64,000 bases of DNA from Desulfobotulus pelophilus (lineage in GTDB: Bacteria; Desulfobacterota; Desulfobacteria; Desulfobacterales; ASO4-4), in NCBI RefSeq assembly GCF_026155325.1, contig NZ_JAPFPW010000010.1, positions 62,001 to 126,000 of the forward strand, read 5' to 3'. Below, piece by piece: positions 55,424-63,339 of the stretch. How positions within the stretch are numbered: position 1 is the first letter of the stretch; the number at the start of each line of letters is the position of its first letter. The notes under the pieces were generated by a model, which saw only the letters and a program-made list of their open reading frames with translations, was not told where the DNA came from and ran no database searches. A program made the position numbers and the translations under genes.

Positions 55424-56794
55424 TCATACAGCCATGCGGATATCACGGGTCAAAACAGAAGGATGCAGCTTCCGCTTCCATATATTCATGCGTGACGCTT
55501 CCTGCATCAGTTCTTCCCTGTAATCGGGATGGGCAATGGCGATCAGCGCTTCCGCCCTCTCCCAGGTGCTCTTACCCTTGAGATTGGCCATACCGTGCTC
55601 CGTTACAACCCAGTGAGTCACCGTTCGGGGCAAAGTAACAATGGTACCGGGTTCCAGCGTAGGACGGATCCGACTCTTACGGTTTCCATTTTTATCCGTT
55701 GTTGTGGAACGCAGGCAGATAAAACTTTGCCCTCCTTCAGAATGATAACAGCCAAAGGCGAAATCAAACTGACCGCCCGTACCTGAAATCTGGCGAATAC
55801 CCGAAGATTCACTGGAAATCTGACCGTACAGATCCACTTCCACCGCATTATTGATGGAGACCGCCCTGGGGTTGGATGCAATACGGGCAGGTGCATTCAC
55901 ATAGTCCACTGGGAAACTGGCACAAAGGGAATTATGATGAATGAAATCATAAAGCCTTTGGGTTCCGAGGGCAAAGGTATAGGTCATTTTGCCCGGAAGA
56001 TCCCGCTTGAAACGCCCGGAGATACGACCGGCTTCATACATGTCAATATAGCTGTCCACAAGCATTTCCGTATGCACACCCAGATCCCGGATACCGGAAT
56101 CGGCGATGAGGCGGCCGATGGCATTGGGAAGCCCGCCAATTCCCAGTTGCAGGCAGGCTCCGTCGGGTATACGGGCCACGACATGTTCTGCTATTTTCAT
56201 GTCTTCTGCCGATACCGCCGGCTCCTTGAGACAAAACAGGGGAGAATTGTCCGATTCCACCACATAATCCACCTCGGAAATATGCAATGCTTCATCATAT
56301 CCACCCTGACATACCGGTATACTGGTATTGACCTCGACAATGACCGTACGGGCACTTTCCGCCTGAGCTCGCTGTATGGAGTTGGCGACTCCATAGTTGA
56401 AGAACCCATTTTTGTCCATGGGAGCACAGCGAACCATAAAAACGTCCGTTTCAATATCCCGCTCATAGTAACGGGGGCCTTCATGATAAAGAACGGGAAT
56501 GTAACTGCACAAACCCTTATCGTGAAGAATGCGGTCGCCACCCGTAAAATGCCAGTTATTATAGATAAAATGTTCACCGCCGGGGTCTGCCGTAGCCACG
56601 GCTGCAAGACCGGGGAAACCCACAGCCCGAACTTTCACCTCTTCCAGCTCCTCCGCCCTTCTCGCAAGGGCCGCATCCAGTGTCAGCGGAGCACATAAAA
56701 AATTTCCATAATCCACCCACTGGCCCGAACGAATCAGGGATACGGCTTTCTCAACGGAGACTTTTTTGGCATGATAAAGGGCCTGCACGTCCAT
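55424..56794 (-). CDS. Acetyl-CoA hydrolase/transferase family CoA-transferase
   Basis: 456 residues, full length. The family moves CoA between acetate (or acetyl-CoA) and C4-type acids, as in butyryl- or 4-hydroxybutyrate-CoA:acetate transferases. Seen are WVDYGNFLCAPLTLDAALA, the N-terminal domain GLAAVA and FIYNNWHF, the probable glutamyl-CoA-forming Glu in GVHTEMLVD, then GTGGQFDFAFG and VTEHGMANLKGKSTWERAEALIAIAHPDYR. The start at 56794 has AAAGGAGG upstream. A sigma-54 promoter and activator gene are adjacent, so it is an inducible catabolic gene. Acid specificity is not readable. A paralogue starts at 63340. Confidence 0.92.
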   Translation of the reverse strand: MDVQALYHAKKVSVEKAVSLIRSGQWVDYGNFLCAPLTLDAALARRAEELEEVKVRAVGFPGLAAVATADPGGEHFIYNNWHFTGGDRILHDKGLCSYIPVLYHEGPRYYERDIETDVFMVRCAPMDKNGFFNYGVANSIQRAQAESARTVIVEVNTSIPVCQGGYDEALHISEVDYVVESDNSPLFCLKEPAVSAEDMKIAEHVVARIPDGACLQLGIGGLPNAIGRLIADSGIRDLGVHTEMLVDSYIDMYEAGRISGRFKRDLPGKMTYTFALGTQRLYDFIHHNSLCASFPVDYVNAPARIASNPRAVSINNAVEVDLYGQISSESSGIRQISGTGGQFDFAFGCYHSEGGQSFICLRSTTTDKNGNRKSRIRPTLEPGTIVTLPRTVTHWVVTEHGMANLKGKSTWERAEALIAIAHPDYREELMQEASRMNIWKRKLHPSVLTRDIRMAV

Positions 56795-56850
56795 GATGAC
56801 CTCCTTTGGTTGGTGGTGCCCAAGCGGCATTCGACTATATGCCAACCATA

Positions 56851-56867
56851 TGCAAAACAGAGGCCAA
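56851..56867 (-). promoter_or_regulatory. Predicted sigma-54 (-24/-12) promoter of the CoA-transferase gene
   Basis: The minus strand reads TTGGCCTCTGTTTTGCA, a TGG...GC pair with the exact 10-base spacing and TTGCA at -12. The start would be near 56839, about 45 bases before the ATG. Confidence 0.75.
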
Positions 56868-56930
56868 AAACATAAAGCACCGAAATAATAAGACTTGTCG
56901 AAACACGCAAGATGCTTTGCAGCATAAACA

Positions 56931-56966
56931 GCAAAACCATACGACAAAAGTGCCGCATGGTTTTGC
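56931..56966. repeat. 16-bp-arm inverted repeat upstream of the sigma-54 promoter
   Basis: GCAAAACCATACGACA (56931-56946) and TGCCGCATGGTTTTGC (56951-56966) are complementary at 14 of 16 positions around AAAG. It contains operator copy 1 and lies about 92-127 bases upstream of the predicted start, the usual activator position. Confidence 0.65.
56940..56957. promoter_or_regulatory. Activator operator copy 1
   Basis: TACGACA-AAAG-TGCCGCA, an 18-bp imperfect dyad repeated at 57021 and 57042. Confidence 0.6.
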
Positions 56967-57020
56967 AAAAAATAAACACTGTTTACAAGCGCGCCCTGTG
57001 ATTGCGGCCGAGTTTGACGT

Positions 57021-57038
57021 TACGACATTAATGCCGTA
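57021..57038. promoter_or_regulatory. Activator operator copy 2
   Basis: TACGACA-TTAA-TGCCGTA, same half-sites and spacer length as copy 1; 21 bp from copy 3. Confidence 0.6.
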
Positions 57039-57041
57039 TGG

Positions 57042-57059
57042 TACGACACATACGCCGCA
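57042..57059. promoter_or_regulatory. Activator operator copy 3
   Basis: TACGACA-CATA-CGCCGCA, one base different in the second half-site. It ends directly at the stop codon of the activator gene. Confidence 0.5.
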
Positions 57060-58829
57060 CTATTCACCCCGCAGGTCATACCGCGCCATTTTACGCTCCA
57101 AAGTTCTTCGGTCAATTCCCAGCATTTCTGCCGTATGTCCCCGATGCCCCTTACAGCGCCTCAGAGTTTCCATAAGAATCTCCCGTTCACGCATAAACAG
57201 ACGCTCCTTGAGATTCTGTATCTCTCCAGGCCGCATTTCTCCATTTACATCCCCTTCTTCCATAAGGGGCAGATCCAGGCTTCCCAAAGTCACATAACGC
57301 TGGAGAACATTCTGAAGTTCACGCACATTCCCGGGCCACGTATATTTTGAAAAAGCTTCCATTATTCTGGCATCCAGTTTTGGCAACCCACCATCATGTT
57401 CCATGGCCGAAAGAAAATGCTCCACAAGAAGGGGAATGTCAGACGTTCTTTTTCGCAACGCTGGCAGATGAATGGGAATGATATGAAGCCGGTAGAAAAA
57501 ATCCTGACGCATCCGGCCTTCCGCAACCATACCCTCCATATTCCGGTGGGTTGCCGCGATGATACGGATATCCGTTCTGACATGTTCCCTTCCGCCCAGA
57601 GGTCTGAAACCATTTCCTTCCAAGGCCCTCAATAATTTTACCTGCATGGACAGAGGAATCTCGCCCACCTCATCCAGAAACAGTGTACCGCCGCCTGCCA
57701 TCTCGAGAAGCCCTTTTTTGTCTTCCGCAGCCCCGGTAAACGCGCCTTTTTTATAGCCAAAAAATTCACTTTCCATAAGGGTTTCCGGAATAGCACCGCA
57801 ATTTACAGGAACAAAAGGCTTATCCGCTCGCGGACTCAGGCCGTGGATAGCCTGCGCCACCAGCTCCTTTCCCGTACCCGACTCTCCGCGAATCACCACA
57901 GCCGCACCACTCCCCGCGGCCTGCAGAATACGATCGTAAACACACTGCATTTCAGGGCTTTTCCCTACAATACCGTGAAAGCGGTAACGATCCTTCATGC
58001 TGGATTTGAGTCGTTCATTCTCTTCCATCAGCAAGGCAGCCCGGGAACGCATGCGCTCCTCAGCCATCTTTCTTTCCGTAATATCCACCATAACGGTCTG
58101 GCGAAGCAGTACGGACCCGTCTTCACCACCAATCGGAGTAGTAACAATGCTGTACCAGCGTTCATCCAGAGGGTCAAGCCGCTCCACTTCCAGGGTTTTC
58201 CCTGAAAACACCTCATCATTTTCACACCAGAGGCAGGGCTCCGTCCGACCATACACCACCTCATAACAAGGTCCGGAGTTCGCATCCTTTCCCGTCCGCT
58301 CCCCAAGCGGCCCGTTGATATAGGCCAGACGATAGTCCCTGTGGCAGGTATAGAGAAAACCGGTAAAATGCTCCACAATGGCACGGAATTCGGCTTCCCG
58401 CTGGCGCAGGGTTTTCACAACTTCCTTTTCGGCAGTCACATTCACAAGGGTTGCCACGCTGGTCGTGGTGCCCCGTATCATATCCAGCTTAATCAGAATA
58501 TCATGGATCTGGCCATCCCTGTTCATAAGGCGACACTCATACTCACCGGGAGCTGCAGCAGGATCATTCCGGCGCAGATGGTGATAGCGCATCATCCTTT
58601 CAAGGTCCTCTTTCACGGCAAACCGAAGCCAGTCGATCTTACCTTCTATCTCTTCCTTCGAGTAACCAAGAAGCTCCTCGACCCTCTCATTGATACGGCT
58701 GATCGTATAATCTGCCTCTATGACAATGGTCGGTGCCGTCGATTTCTCAAAAATCATCCGATAAAAGCGGGCATCTTCTTCCGCTTTTTCCGCCCGTTCC
58801 TGCCAGACAACATTCTGACTGTCCTTCAT
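57060..58829 (-). CDS. Sigma-54-dependent activator with two PAS domains
   Basis: 589 residues. PAS 1 (about 20-130) opens FYRMIFEKSTAPTIVIEADYTI. PAS 2 (about 145-255) contains several Cys (CYEVVYGRTEPCLWC), which could sense redox or bind metal. The AAA+ domain (about 285-510) has GESGTGKE, an intact GAFTGA loop (YKKGAFTGAAEDKKG) and GTLFLDEVGEIP. The Fis-type HTH is GHRGHTAEMLGIDRRTLERKM. It should hydrolyse ATP to open the sigma-54 promoter at 56851, probably by binding the three dyads that follow its own stop. GAGGGGAG precedes the ATG. yqaA lies 107 bases upstream on the same strand. Confidence 0.92.
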   Translation of the reverse strand: MKDSQNVVWQERAEKAEEDARFYRMIFEKSTAPTIVIEADYTISRINERVEELLGYSKEEIEGKIDWLRFAVKEDLERMMRYHHLRRNDPAAAPGEYECRLMNRDGQIHDILIKLDMIRGTTTSVATLVNVTAEKEVVKTLRQREAEFRAIVEHFTGFLYTCHRDYRLAYINGPLGERTGKDANSGPCYEVVYGRTEPCLWCENDEVFSGKTLEVERLDPLDERWYSIVTTPIGGEDGSVLLRQTVMVDITERKMAEERMRSRAALLMEENERLKSSMKDRYRFHGIVGKSPEMQCVYDRILQAAGSGAAVVIRGESGTGKELVAQAIHGLSPRADKPFVPVNCGAIPETLMESEFFGYKKGAFTGAAEDKKGLLEMAGGGTLFLDEVGEIPLSMQVKLLRALEGNGFRPLGGREHVRTDIRIIAATHRNMEGMVAEGRMRQDFFYRLHIIPIHLPALRKRTSDIPLLVEHFLSAMEHDGGLPKLDARIMEAFSKYTWPGNVRELQNVLQRYVTLGSLDLPLMEEGDVNGEMRPGEIQNLKERLFMREREILMETLRRCKGHRGHTAEMLGIDRRTLERKMARYDLRGE

Positions 58830-58936
58830 AATGTGCTCCCCTCTTCCGGATCCTGCCAGACCCTTTCCCTCACGGTATCAGCCCTGTTCCCACACCCATC
58901 TGCAGGACTCATCAGAAGACCTTCCCATCCAGACAA

Positions 58937-59398
58937 TCACAGCCACAGGTATTCCGCGCCAAGGGTCAGCCAGGCCACCAGAAGATACCGTCCCGCCTTT
59001 CCCATTGTCATAAAGATCAGAAAACGGGTGGTTTTCATTCCCAGCATTCCCGCAGCCAGCACAAGGGGATCACCGATCACCGGTACCCATGAAAAAATCA
59101 GAACCCAGGATCCATACCGGGAAATCCATTCCCCTGAACGCTGTCTCTTTTCATCGGAAATACCCAGATAACGACCCGCGTTTCCTCCAACCCAGAGACC
59201 GATGTAAAAGGTAGTGACAGCGCCCAGAACATTACCCAGAGTCGCCGCAAATACCGAAGTCACAGGATCTTTACCATTCAGAAGGGCTGCGATAAGCAGC
59301 ACCTCCGAAGCACCCGGCAACAGGGTAGCGGCAATAAAGGCAGACAGAAAAAGCCCCGCCAGCCAAAGCTCATCGGAAAAAGAAAACAGTGTATTCAA
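58937..59398 (-). CDS. yqaA: YqaA-family membrane protein (DedA/VTT-like)
   Basis: 153 residues, about four hydrophobic segments. Family signs are FLSAFIAATLLPGASEVLL, the GN.LG motif in TLGNVLGAVTTFYIGLWVG and the late FSWVPVIGDPLVLAAGMLGM, which is the VTT-fold signature (F..R..P..GD in many). Relatives of DedA/YqaA are implicated in envelope lipid handling. It is the first gene leftward of the divergent point with mscS and is followed by the sigma-54 activator gene, with which it may share a transcript. Confidence 0.85.
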   Translation of the reverse strand: MNTLFSFSDELWLAGLFLSAFIAATLLPGASEVLLIAALLNGKDPVTSVFAATLGNVLGAVTTFYIGLWVGGNAGRYLGISDEKRQRSGEWISRYGSWVLIFSWVPVIGDPLVLAAGMLGMKTTRFLIFMTMGKAGRYLLVAWLTLGAEYLWL

Positions 59399-59582
59399 AA
59401 TGATTACCGCTTTAAAGTATAAAAGTTCAGATCACCCGTCACACGGACAGGCGTACACCTTACCATACAGGACAAAAGGGCCTGCATCCCTGATGCAGTA
59501 CAGCGGCGGGGGAATGGAAAAACTCTTTTTTTACTGTAATTCGGAAGAGGGAATTGGCTTTCAGCCTATTCTTTGCCCTTTC

Positions 59583-59611
59583 TTGACGCTGAGCATCTTC
59601 CCCCGTATACT
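59583..59611 (+). promoter_or_regulatory. Predicted sigma-70 promoter of the mscS-activator operon
   Basis: TTGACG (59583-59588), 17 bases, TATACT (59606-59611). Start near 59618, about 40 bases before the mscS ATG. Confidence 0.6.
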
Positions 59612-59659
59612 TTCTGCCGTATTCTTTTGTCCCCTCAGGCCAACAAACACGGAGGTTCT

Positions 59660-60808
59660 ATGGAGTCCCTGGAAGAGTTTATAGCAACAACCATTGATGT
59701 ATGGAACAATGGATTCATGGGTATTCCCATAGCGCGGTATCTTGCAGCGGCCAGCATCCTGCTCTTTTTTCTCATGCTCAGACGTACGGTGGTTCAGTGG
59801 TCCCTCAATTATCTGAAAAAATTAAGCGGCAAAACATCTACCCGACTTGACGATGAAATTGTTGCTTCCCTTGAGCCTCCCATAAGGCTGCTCCCTATCA
59901 TCCTTGGCATATTTTTGGGACTGCGCTTTCTTCAACTGGAGGGATCAGCCGCCCTCTTTTCTGAAAAATTCGTACGATCCATGATTGCCTTCATGATTTT
60001 CTGGGCACTTCTCTCCGCCGTCCCTCCCATTTTCAGACTGATGGACCATGTCAAAGCCCATGTGGGAGCCGCCCTTCTTGACTGGGCTCACAAAGCCGTA
60101 AAAGTCGCCATCGTTGTCATAGGAGCGGCTACCATACTGGATATGTGGGGCATTAAAGTCGGCCCCATTCTGGCGGGCTTTGGTCTTTTTGGCATTGCCG
60201 TTGCCCTGGGAGCTCAGGATCTGTTTAAAAACCTCATATCAGGCATTCTCATTCTGACCGAACGCCGCTTCGGTATAGGCGACTGGGTACATGTGGAGGG
60301 TGTAGTGGAAGGAACGGTGGAAGAAATCGGCTTCCGGTCAACCCGGATCCGTCGTTTCGACAAAGCACCGGTCTTTGTCCCCAATGCAAGACTTTCCGAT
60401 AATACACTCACCAATTATTCATCCATGACCCACCGGAGAATTTTCTGGACCATCGGTCTTGAATACCGCACCACCCTTGAAAGCCTTCGCAGAATACGGG
60501 ATCGGATCGAAGCCCATCTTCTTGAGAATAAAGCCTTTGTCAATCCACCGGAAGTTCCTCTTTTTGTCCGCATAGACCGTTTTTCCGATTCTTCCATCGA
60601 CATTATGATCTACTGTTTTACCCGCACAACCTTGTGGGGTGAATGGCTGGTCGCCAAAGAGTCTCTTGCCCTTGAAATTAAAGCCATTGTGGAACAGGAG
60701 GGAGCCTCATTTGCCTTCCCGAGCCGGTCTCTTTACTTCGAAAACATGCCGGATACGGAACAGGCACAGGTCTTTATTCCACCCGCTTACCAGGAAAAAA
60801 CCCTATGA
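59660..60808 (+). CDS. MscS-family mechanosensitive ion channel
   Basis: 382 residues. Several N-terminal helices precede the pore helix and beta domain. The conserved MscS stretch is LAGFGLFGIAVALGAQDLFKNLISGILILTERRFGIGDWV in segments, followed by GTVEEIGFRSTRIRRFD and VPNARLSDNTLTNYS. Such channels open under membrane tension and release small solutes. GGAGG just upstream fixes the start at 59660, although the frame is open earlier. The stop overlaps the start of the next sigma-54 activator by four bases, so channel and regulator are translationally coupled. Confidence 0.9.
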   Translation: MESLEEFIATTIDVWNNGFMGIPIARYLAAASILLFFLMLRRTVVQWSLNYLKKLSGKTSTRLDDEIVASLEPPIRLLPIILGIFLGLRFLQLEGSAALFSEKFVRSMIAFMIFWALLSAVPPIFRLMDHVKAHVGAALLDWAHKAVKVAIVVIGAATILDMWGIKVGPILAGFGLFGIAVALGAQDLFKNLISGILILTERRFGIGDWVHVEGVVEGTVEEIGFRSTRIRRFDKAPVFVPNARLSDNTLTNYSSMTHRRIFWTIGLEYRTTLESLRRIRDRIEAHLLENKAFVNPPEVPLFVRIDRFSDSSIDIMIYCFTRTTLWGEWLVAKESLALEIKAIVEQEGASFAFPSRSLYFENMPDTEQAQVFIPPAYQEKTL

Positions 60809-62865
60809 TGCCACTCTGTCATCAGCTTCTTCAGCTGGCCGAAAGGGCAAGACAACTCCATGGTTTTCTTTCTGCCTCAGAACAATGCATAGGAGGGAAC
60901 CTTGATCTTGATTATGTGATGATCAGACCATCCGTCCCGTTGGCCGAAAAAGTTTCTGTCAATGAATCCAGACCCACGGCCCGCTTTCCCATGGCGCACA
61001 CCCAGACTGTTCCGGAAGGCCCCCTTTTCATGGATGTACCCGGTGATAACGGGATCGCTCCAGAGATACTGCAGCAGATCGCCGATATGACCGGACGTAT
61101 TGCTCAGGTTCTGCACAGAAATATTTCCACCTATGAACACCTTCGCATGTATAAAACCGTTTTTGAAACAACGGGGACGGGTACTATCATCATTGAACAG
61201 GACATGACCATCACCTGTGCCAATGCAAGATTCCAGGAAATGACAGGATACACCCGGGAAGAAATCCATGGAAAAAAACGATGGTCTGAGTTCATTGTTC
61301 CCGAAGACCGGGACCGCATGCAACAATACCATTACGGACGACGAAAACCGGGGAATAAGGTTCCTACGGAATATGAATGTCGAATTACAGACCGTCATGG
61401 TCGCATCATGGACATTTACATGAAAGTAGGGGTTATTCCCGAAACCCAGAGAAGCATTGCCTCCTTTCTGGATATCACCACACGGAAACAGGCAGAGAAC
61501 TCCCTGCGCCAGCGGGAATCCCAGCTGAACGCCATCATCGAAAACTTTGAGGGCTTTATTTTTATCTATACCCGGGATCTGCGGGTACGGTACATGAACC
61601 GGCTCCTGACCGAACGTATAGGCATGGATGCAACGGGAGCTCTCTGTGAAGACGCCCTGCCGGGCCTGGAGAGTCTGTTTACCTTACCCGTAAGGGAAAG
61701 GGTCTTCAGCGGAGAGACCCTTCGCATGGAAATTGAATGCACCCCCACCAGCCAGTGGTTTTATGCGGTCAGCTCCCCTATTTTTGACAGCAGCGGATTC
61801 GTGGATCGCATTCAGGTCATGCTGATTGATGTCACCCTCAGCAAAATGGCAGAAGCCGCCCTGAAAGAAAGGGAAGCAACGCTTCAAAAGGAGAACAAGC
61901 TCTTACGCTCCGGCCTGAGGGACAGGTACAAGTTCGGCAACATCATAGGCAAAAGCCCGAAAATGCAAGATGTTTATGACCTTATACTAAAAGCTGCCGC
62001 CTCCAGCGCCAATGTCATCATTCTTGGAGAATCCGGTACGGGTAAAGAACTGGTGGCACAGGCCATTCATCAGCTCAGTTCAAGAAAGGACAAGGCCTTT
62101 GTGGTTGTCAATTGCGGAGCCATTCCCGAAAATCTCATGGAAAGTGAATTTTTCGGCCATGTCAGGGGCGCATTTACCGGCGCTGTGACAGATAAAAAAG
62201 GCTACATGGATATGGCGGACGGAGGCACTCTTTTTCTGGATGAAATCGGCGAACTACCCCTTTCTTTACAGGTAAAGCTTCTCCGCGCCCTGGAAGGAGG
62301 CGGCTATACACCCGTTGGCATGTCCACCCGTAAAGATAGCGATGTACGCATACTGGCCGCTACCAACAGGGATCTGAGGGATCATGTTCGCAAAAATCTG
62401 ATGCGGGAAGATTTTTTTTATCGCATTCACATCATCCCCATCCTTCTCCCCCCCCTGCGTAAAAGACTGGAAGATATTCCTCTTCTCATTGATCATTTTG
62501 TTAAAGAATTCGACACCCAAACTCCGCCCCCCCCTATTTCCGCACGGCTCATGGAAGCTTTTTCCAACTATAGCTGGCCAGGTAATGTCCGCGAACTTCA
62601 AAACACACTCCATCGCTATCTCACCCTTGGTAAAATCGACTTTCCAGGAACGGACCAAACCGGCTCAACCTCTGGTGCCGACCAGGATATGTCCGAAAAA
62701 AACGAAAATAACCAAGACCTTAAAGAGGCAATGGATAATTTTGAACGCGCCCTTCTTCTGCAAACTCTCAAAGAACAGCACTGGCACAAAGGACGTACGG
62801 CAGAAGTGCTGGGTATCCACAGAAAAACACTTTTCACCAAACTTCGCCAACATGGCATCGGCTAA
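60805..62865 (+). CDS. Sigma-54-dependent activator with two PAS domains and an extra N-terminal region
   Basis: 686 residues, about 100 longer at the N terminus than its paralogue at 57060. Residues 1-105 show no family I recognise (two Cys early, then a Pro-rich stretch and a helix ending RNISTYEHL). PAS 1 is about 110-220, PAS 2 about 230-350. The AAA+ domain has GESGTGKE, intact GAFTGA (VRGAFTGAVTDKKG) and GTLFLDEIGELP. The Fis-type HTH is HKGRTAEVLGIHRKTLFTKL. Recognition-helix residues differ from the paralogue, so its operator should differ. ATGATG overlaps the mscS stop; either ATG (60805 or 60808) may start. It presumably drives the sigma-54 promoter at 63227. Confidence 0.9.
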   Translation: MMPLCHQLLQLAERARQLHGFLSASEQCIGGNLDLDYVMIRPSVPLAEKVSVNESRPTARFPMAHTQTVPEGPLFMDVPGDNGIAPEILQQIADMTGRIAQVLHRNISTYEHLRMYKTVFETTGTGTIIIEQDMTITCANARFQEMTGYTREEIHGKKRWSEFIVPEDRDRMQQYHYGRRKPGNKVPTEYECRITDRHGRIMDIYMKVGVIPETQRSIASFLDITTRKQAENSLRQRESQLNAIIENFEGFIFIYTRDLRVRYMNRLLTERIGMDATGALCEDALPGLESLFTLPVRERVFSGETLRMEIECTPTSQWFYAVSSPIFDSSGFVDRIQVMLIDVTLSKMAEAALKEREATLQKENKLLRSGLRDRYKFGNIIGKSPKMQDVYDLILKAAASSANVIILGESGTGKELVAQAIHQLSSRKDKAFVVVNCGAIPENLMESEFFGHVRGAFTGAVTDKKGYMDMADGGTLFLDEIGELPLSLQVKLLRALEGGGYTPVGMSTRKDSDVRILAATNRDLRDHVRKNLMREDFFYRIHIIPILLPPLRKRLEDIPLLIDHFVKEFDTQTPPPPISARLMEAFSNYSWPGNVRELQNTLHRYLTLGKIDFPGTDQTGSTSGADQDMSEKNENNQDLKEAMDNFERALLLQTLKEQHWHKGRTAEVLGIHRKTLFTKLRQHGIG

Positions 62866-62997
62866 AAAGGTGAGGAGCCTGCCCGATTTGGGGCGTTAAG
62901 ACCCCAACACTTCATGGAACACTGTTTTTACATGTTTTATCTCGTTCCCTTCGCCAAACATGTGGTAGAAACACCTCAATATTTTCACCCTTCCAAC

Positions 62998-63037
62998 TCC
63001 CCGGCTACCTTTTCCCCCTCCTATTCCGGGGATTTTT
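62998..63037 (+). terminator. Rho-independent terminator after the second sigma-54 activator
   Basis: TCCCCGG (62998-63004) pairs with CCGGGGA (63026-63032), followed by TTTTT. The loop of 21 bases is long. Confidence 0.5.
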
Positions 63038-63226
63038 CATTCTTCAGAGCAGGATCAGAAAACAGTTCCTGCCCCCCCACATGAAAAAGAAGCAAAAACC
63101 AATACAAACACATGTAATTCAAAGAAAAACATCCATACAAAAACGATAAAAAGCCAGCCAGCACCCTAAGAATCCGGTTCCATAACAACGACAAAAAACA
63201 GCTTTTTTCCTCCTCTACCAAAAACA

Positions 63227-63242
63227 TGGCACAATTTTAGCA
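63227..63242 (+). promoter_or_regulatory. Predicted sigma-54 (-24/-12) promoter of the second CoA-transferase gene
   Basis: TGGCACAATTTTAGCA has a consensus -24 element TGGCAC and a GC at exactly 10 bases (TAGC for TTGC). The start would be near 63254, about 85 bases before the ATG. Confidence 0.7.
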
Positions 63243-63339
63243 TCCTATCATACACATACCTGCGCAACTTATGAACAAAGTGCGCAAAGCCCGGTAGCCG
63301 GAAAACCAGCCCCCTTCCCCAGACCATCAAGGAGGATAC

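Larger units (their letters stand above)
62866..63339. other. Regulatory intergenic region upstream of the second CoA-transferase gene
   Basis: 474 bases. Besides a terminator and a sigma-54 promoter (listed separately) it holds three ACATGT palindromes (62930, 62958, 63110), an inverted repeat GCAGGA/TCCTGC (63049-63072), and TGCGCAA twice, 20 bases apart, in the leader (63261 and 63281). The paralogue's TACGACA-N4-TGCCGYA dyad is absent; only a half-site AACGACA occurs at 63187. A stem TTGGGG/CCCCAA lies at 62888-62907. Confidence 0.45.
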
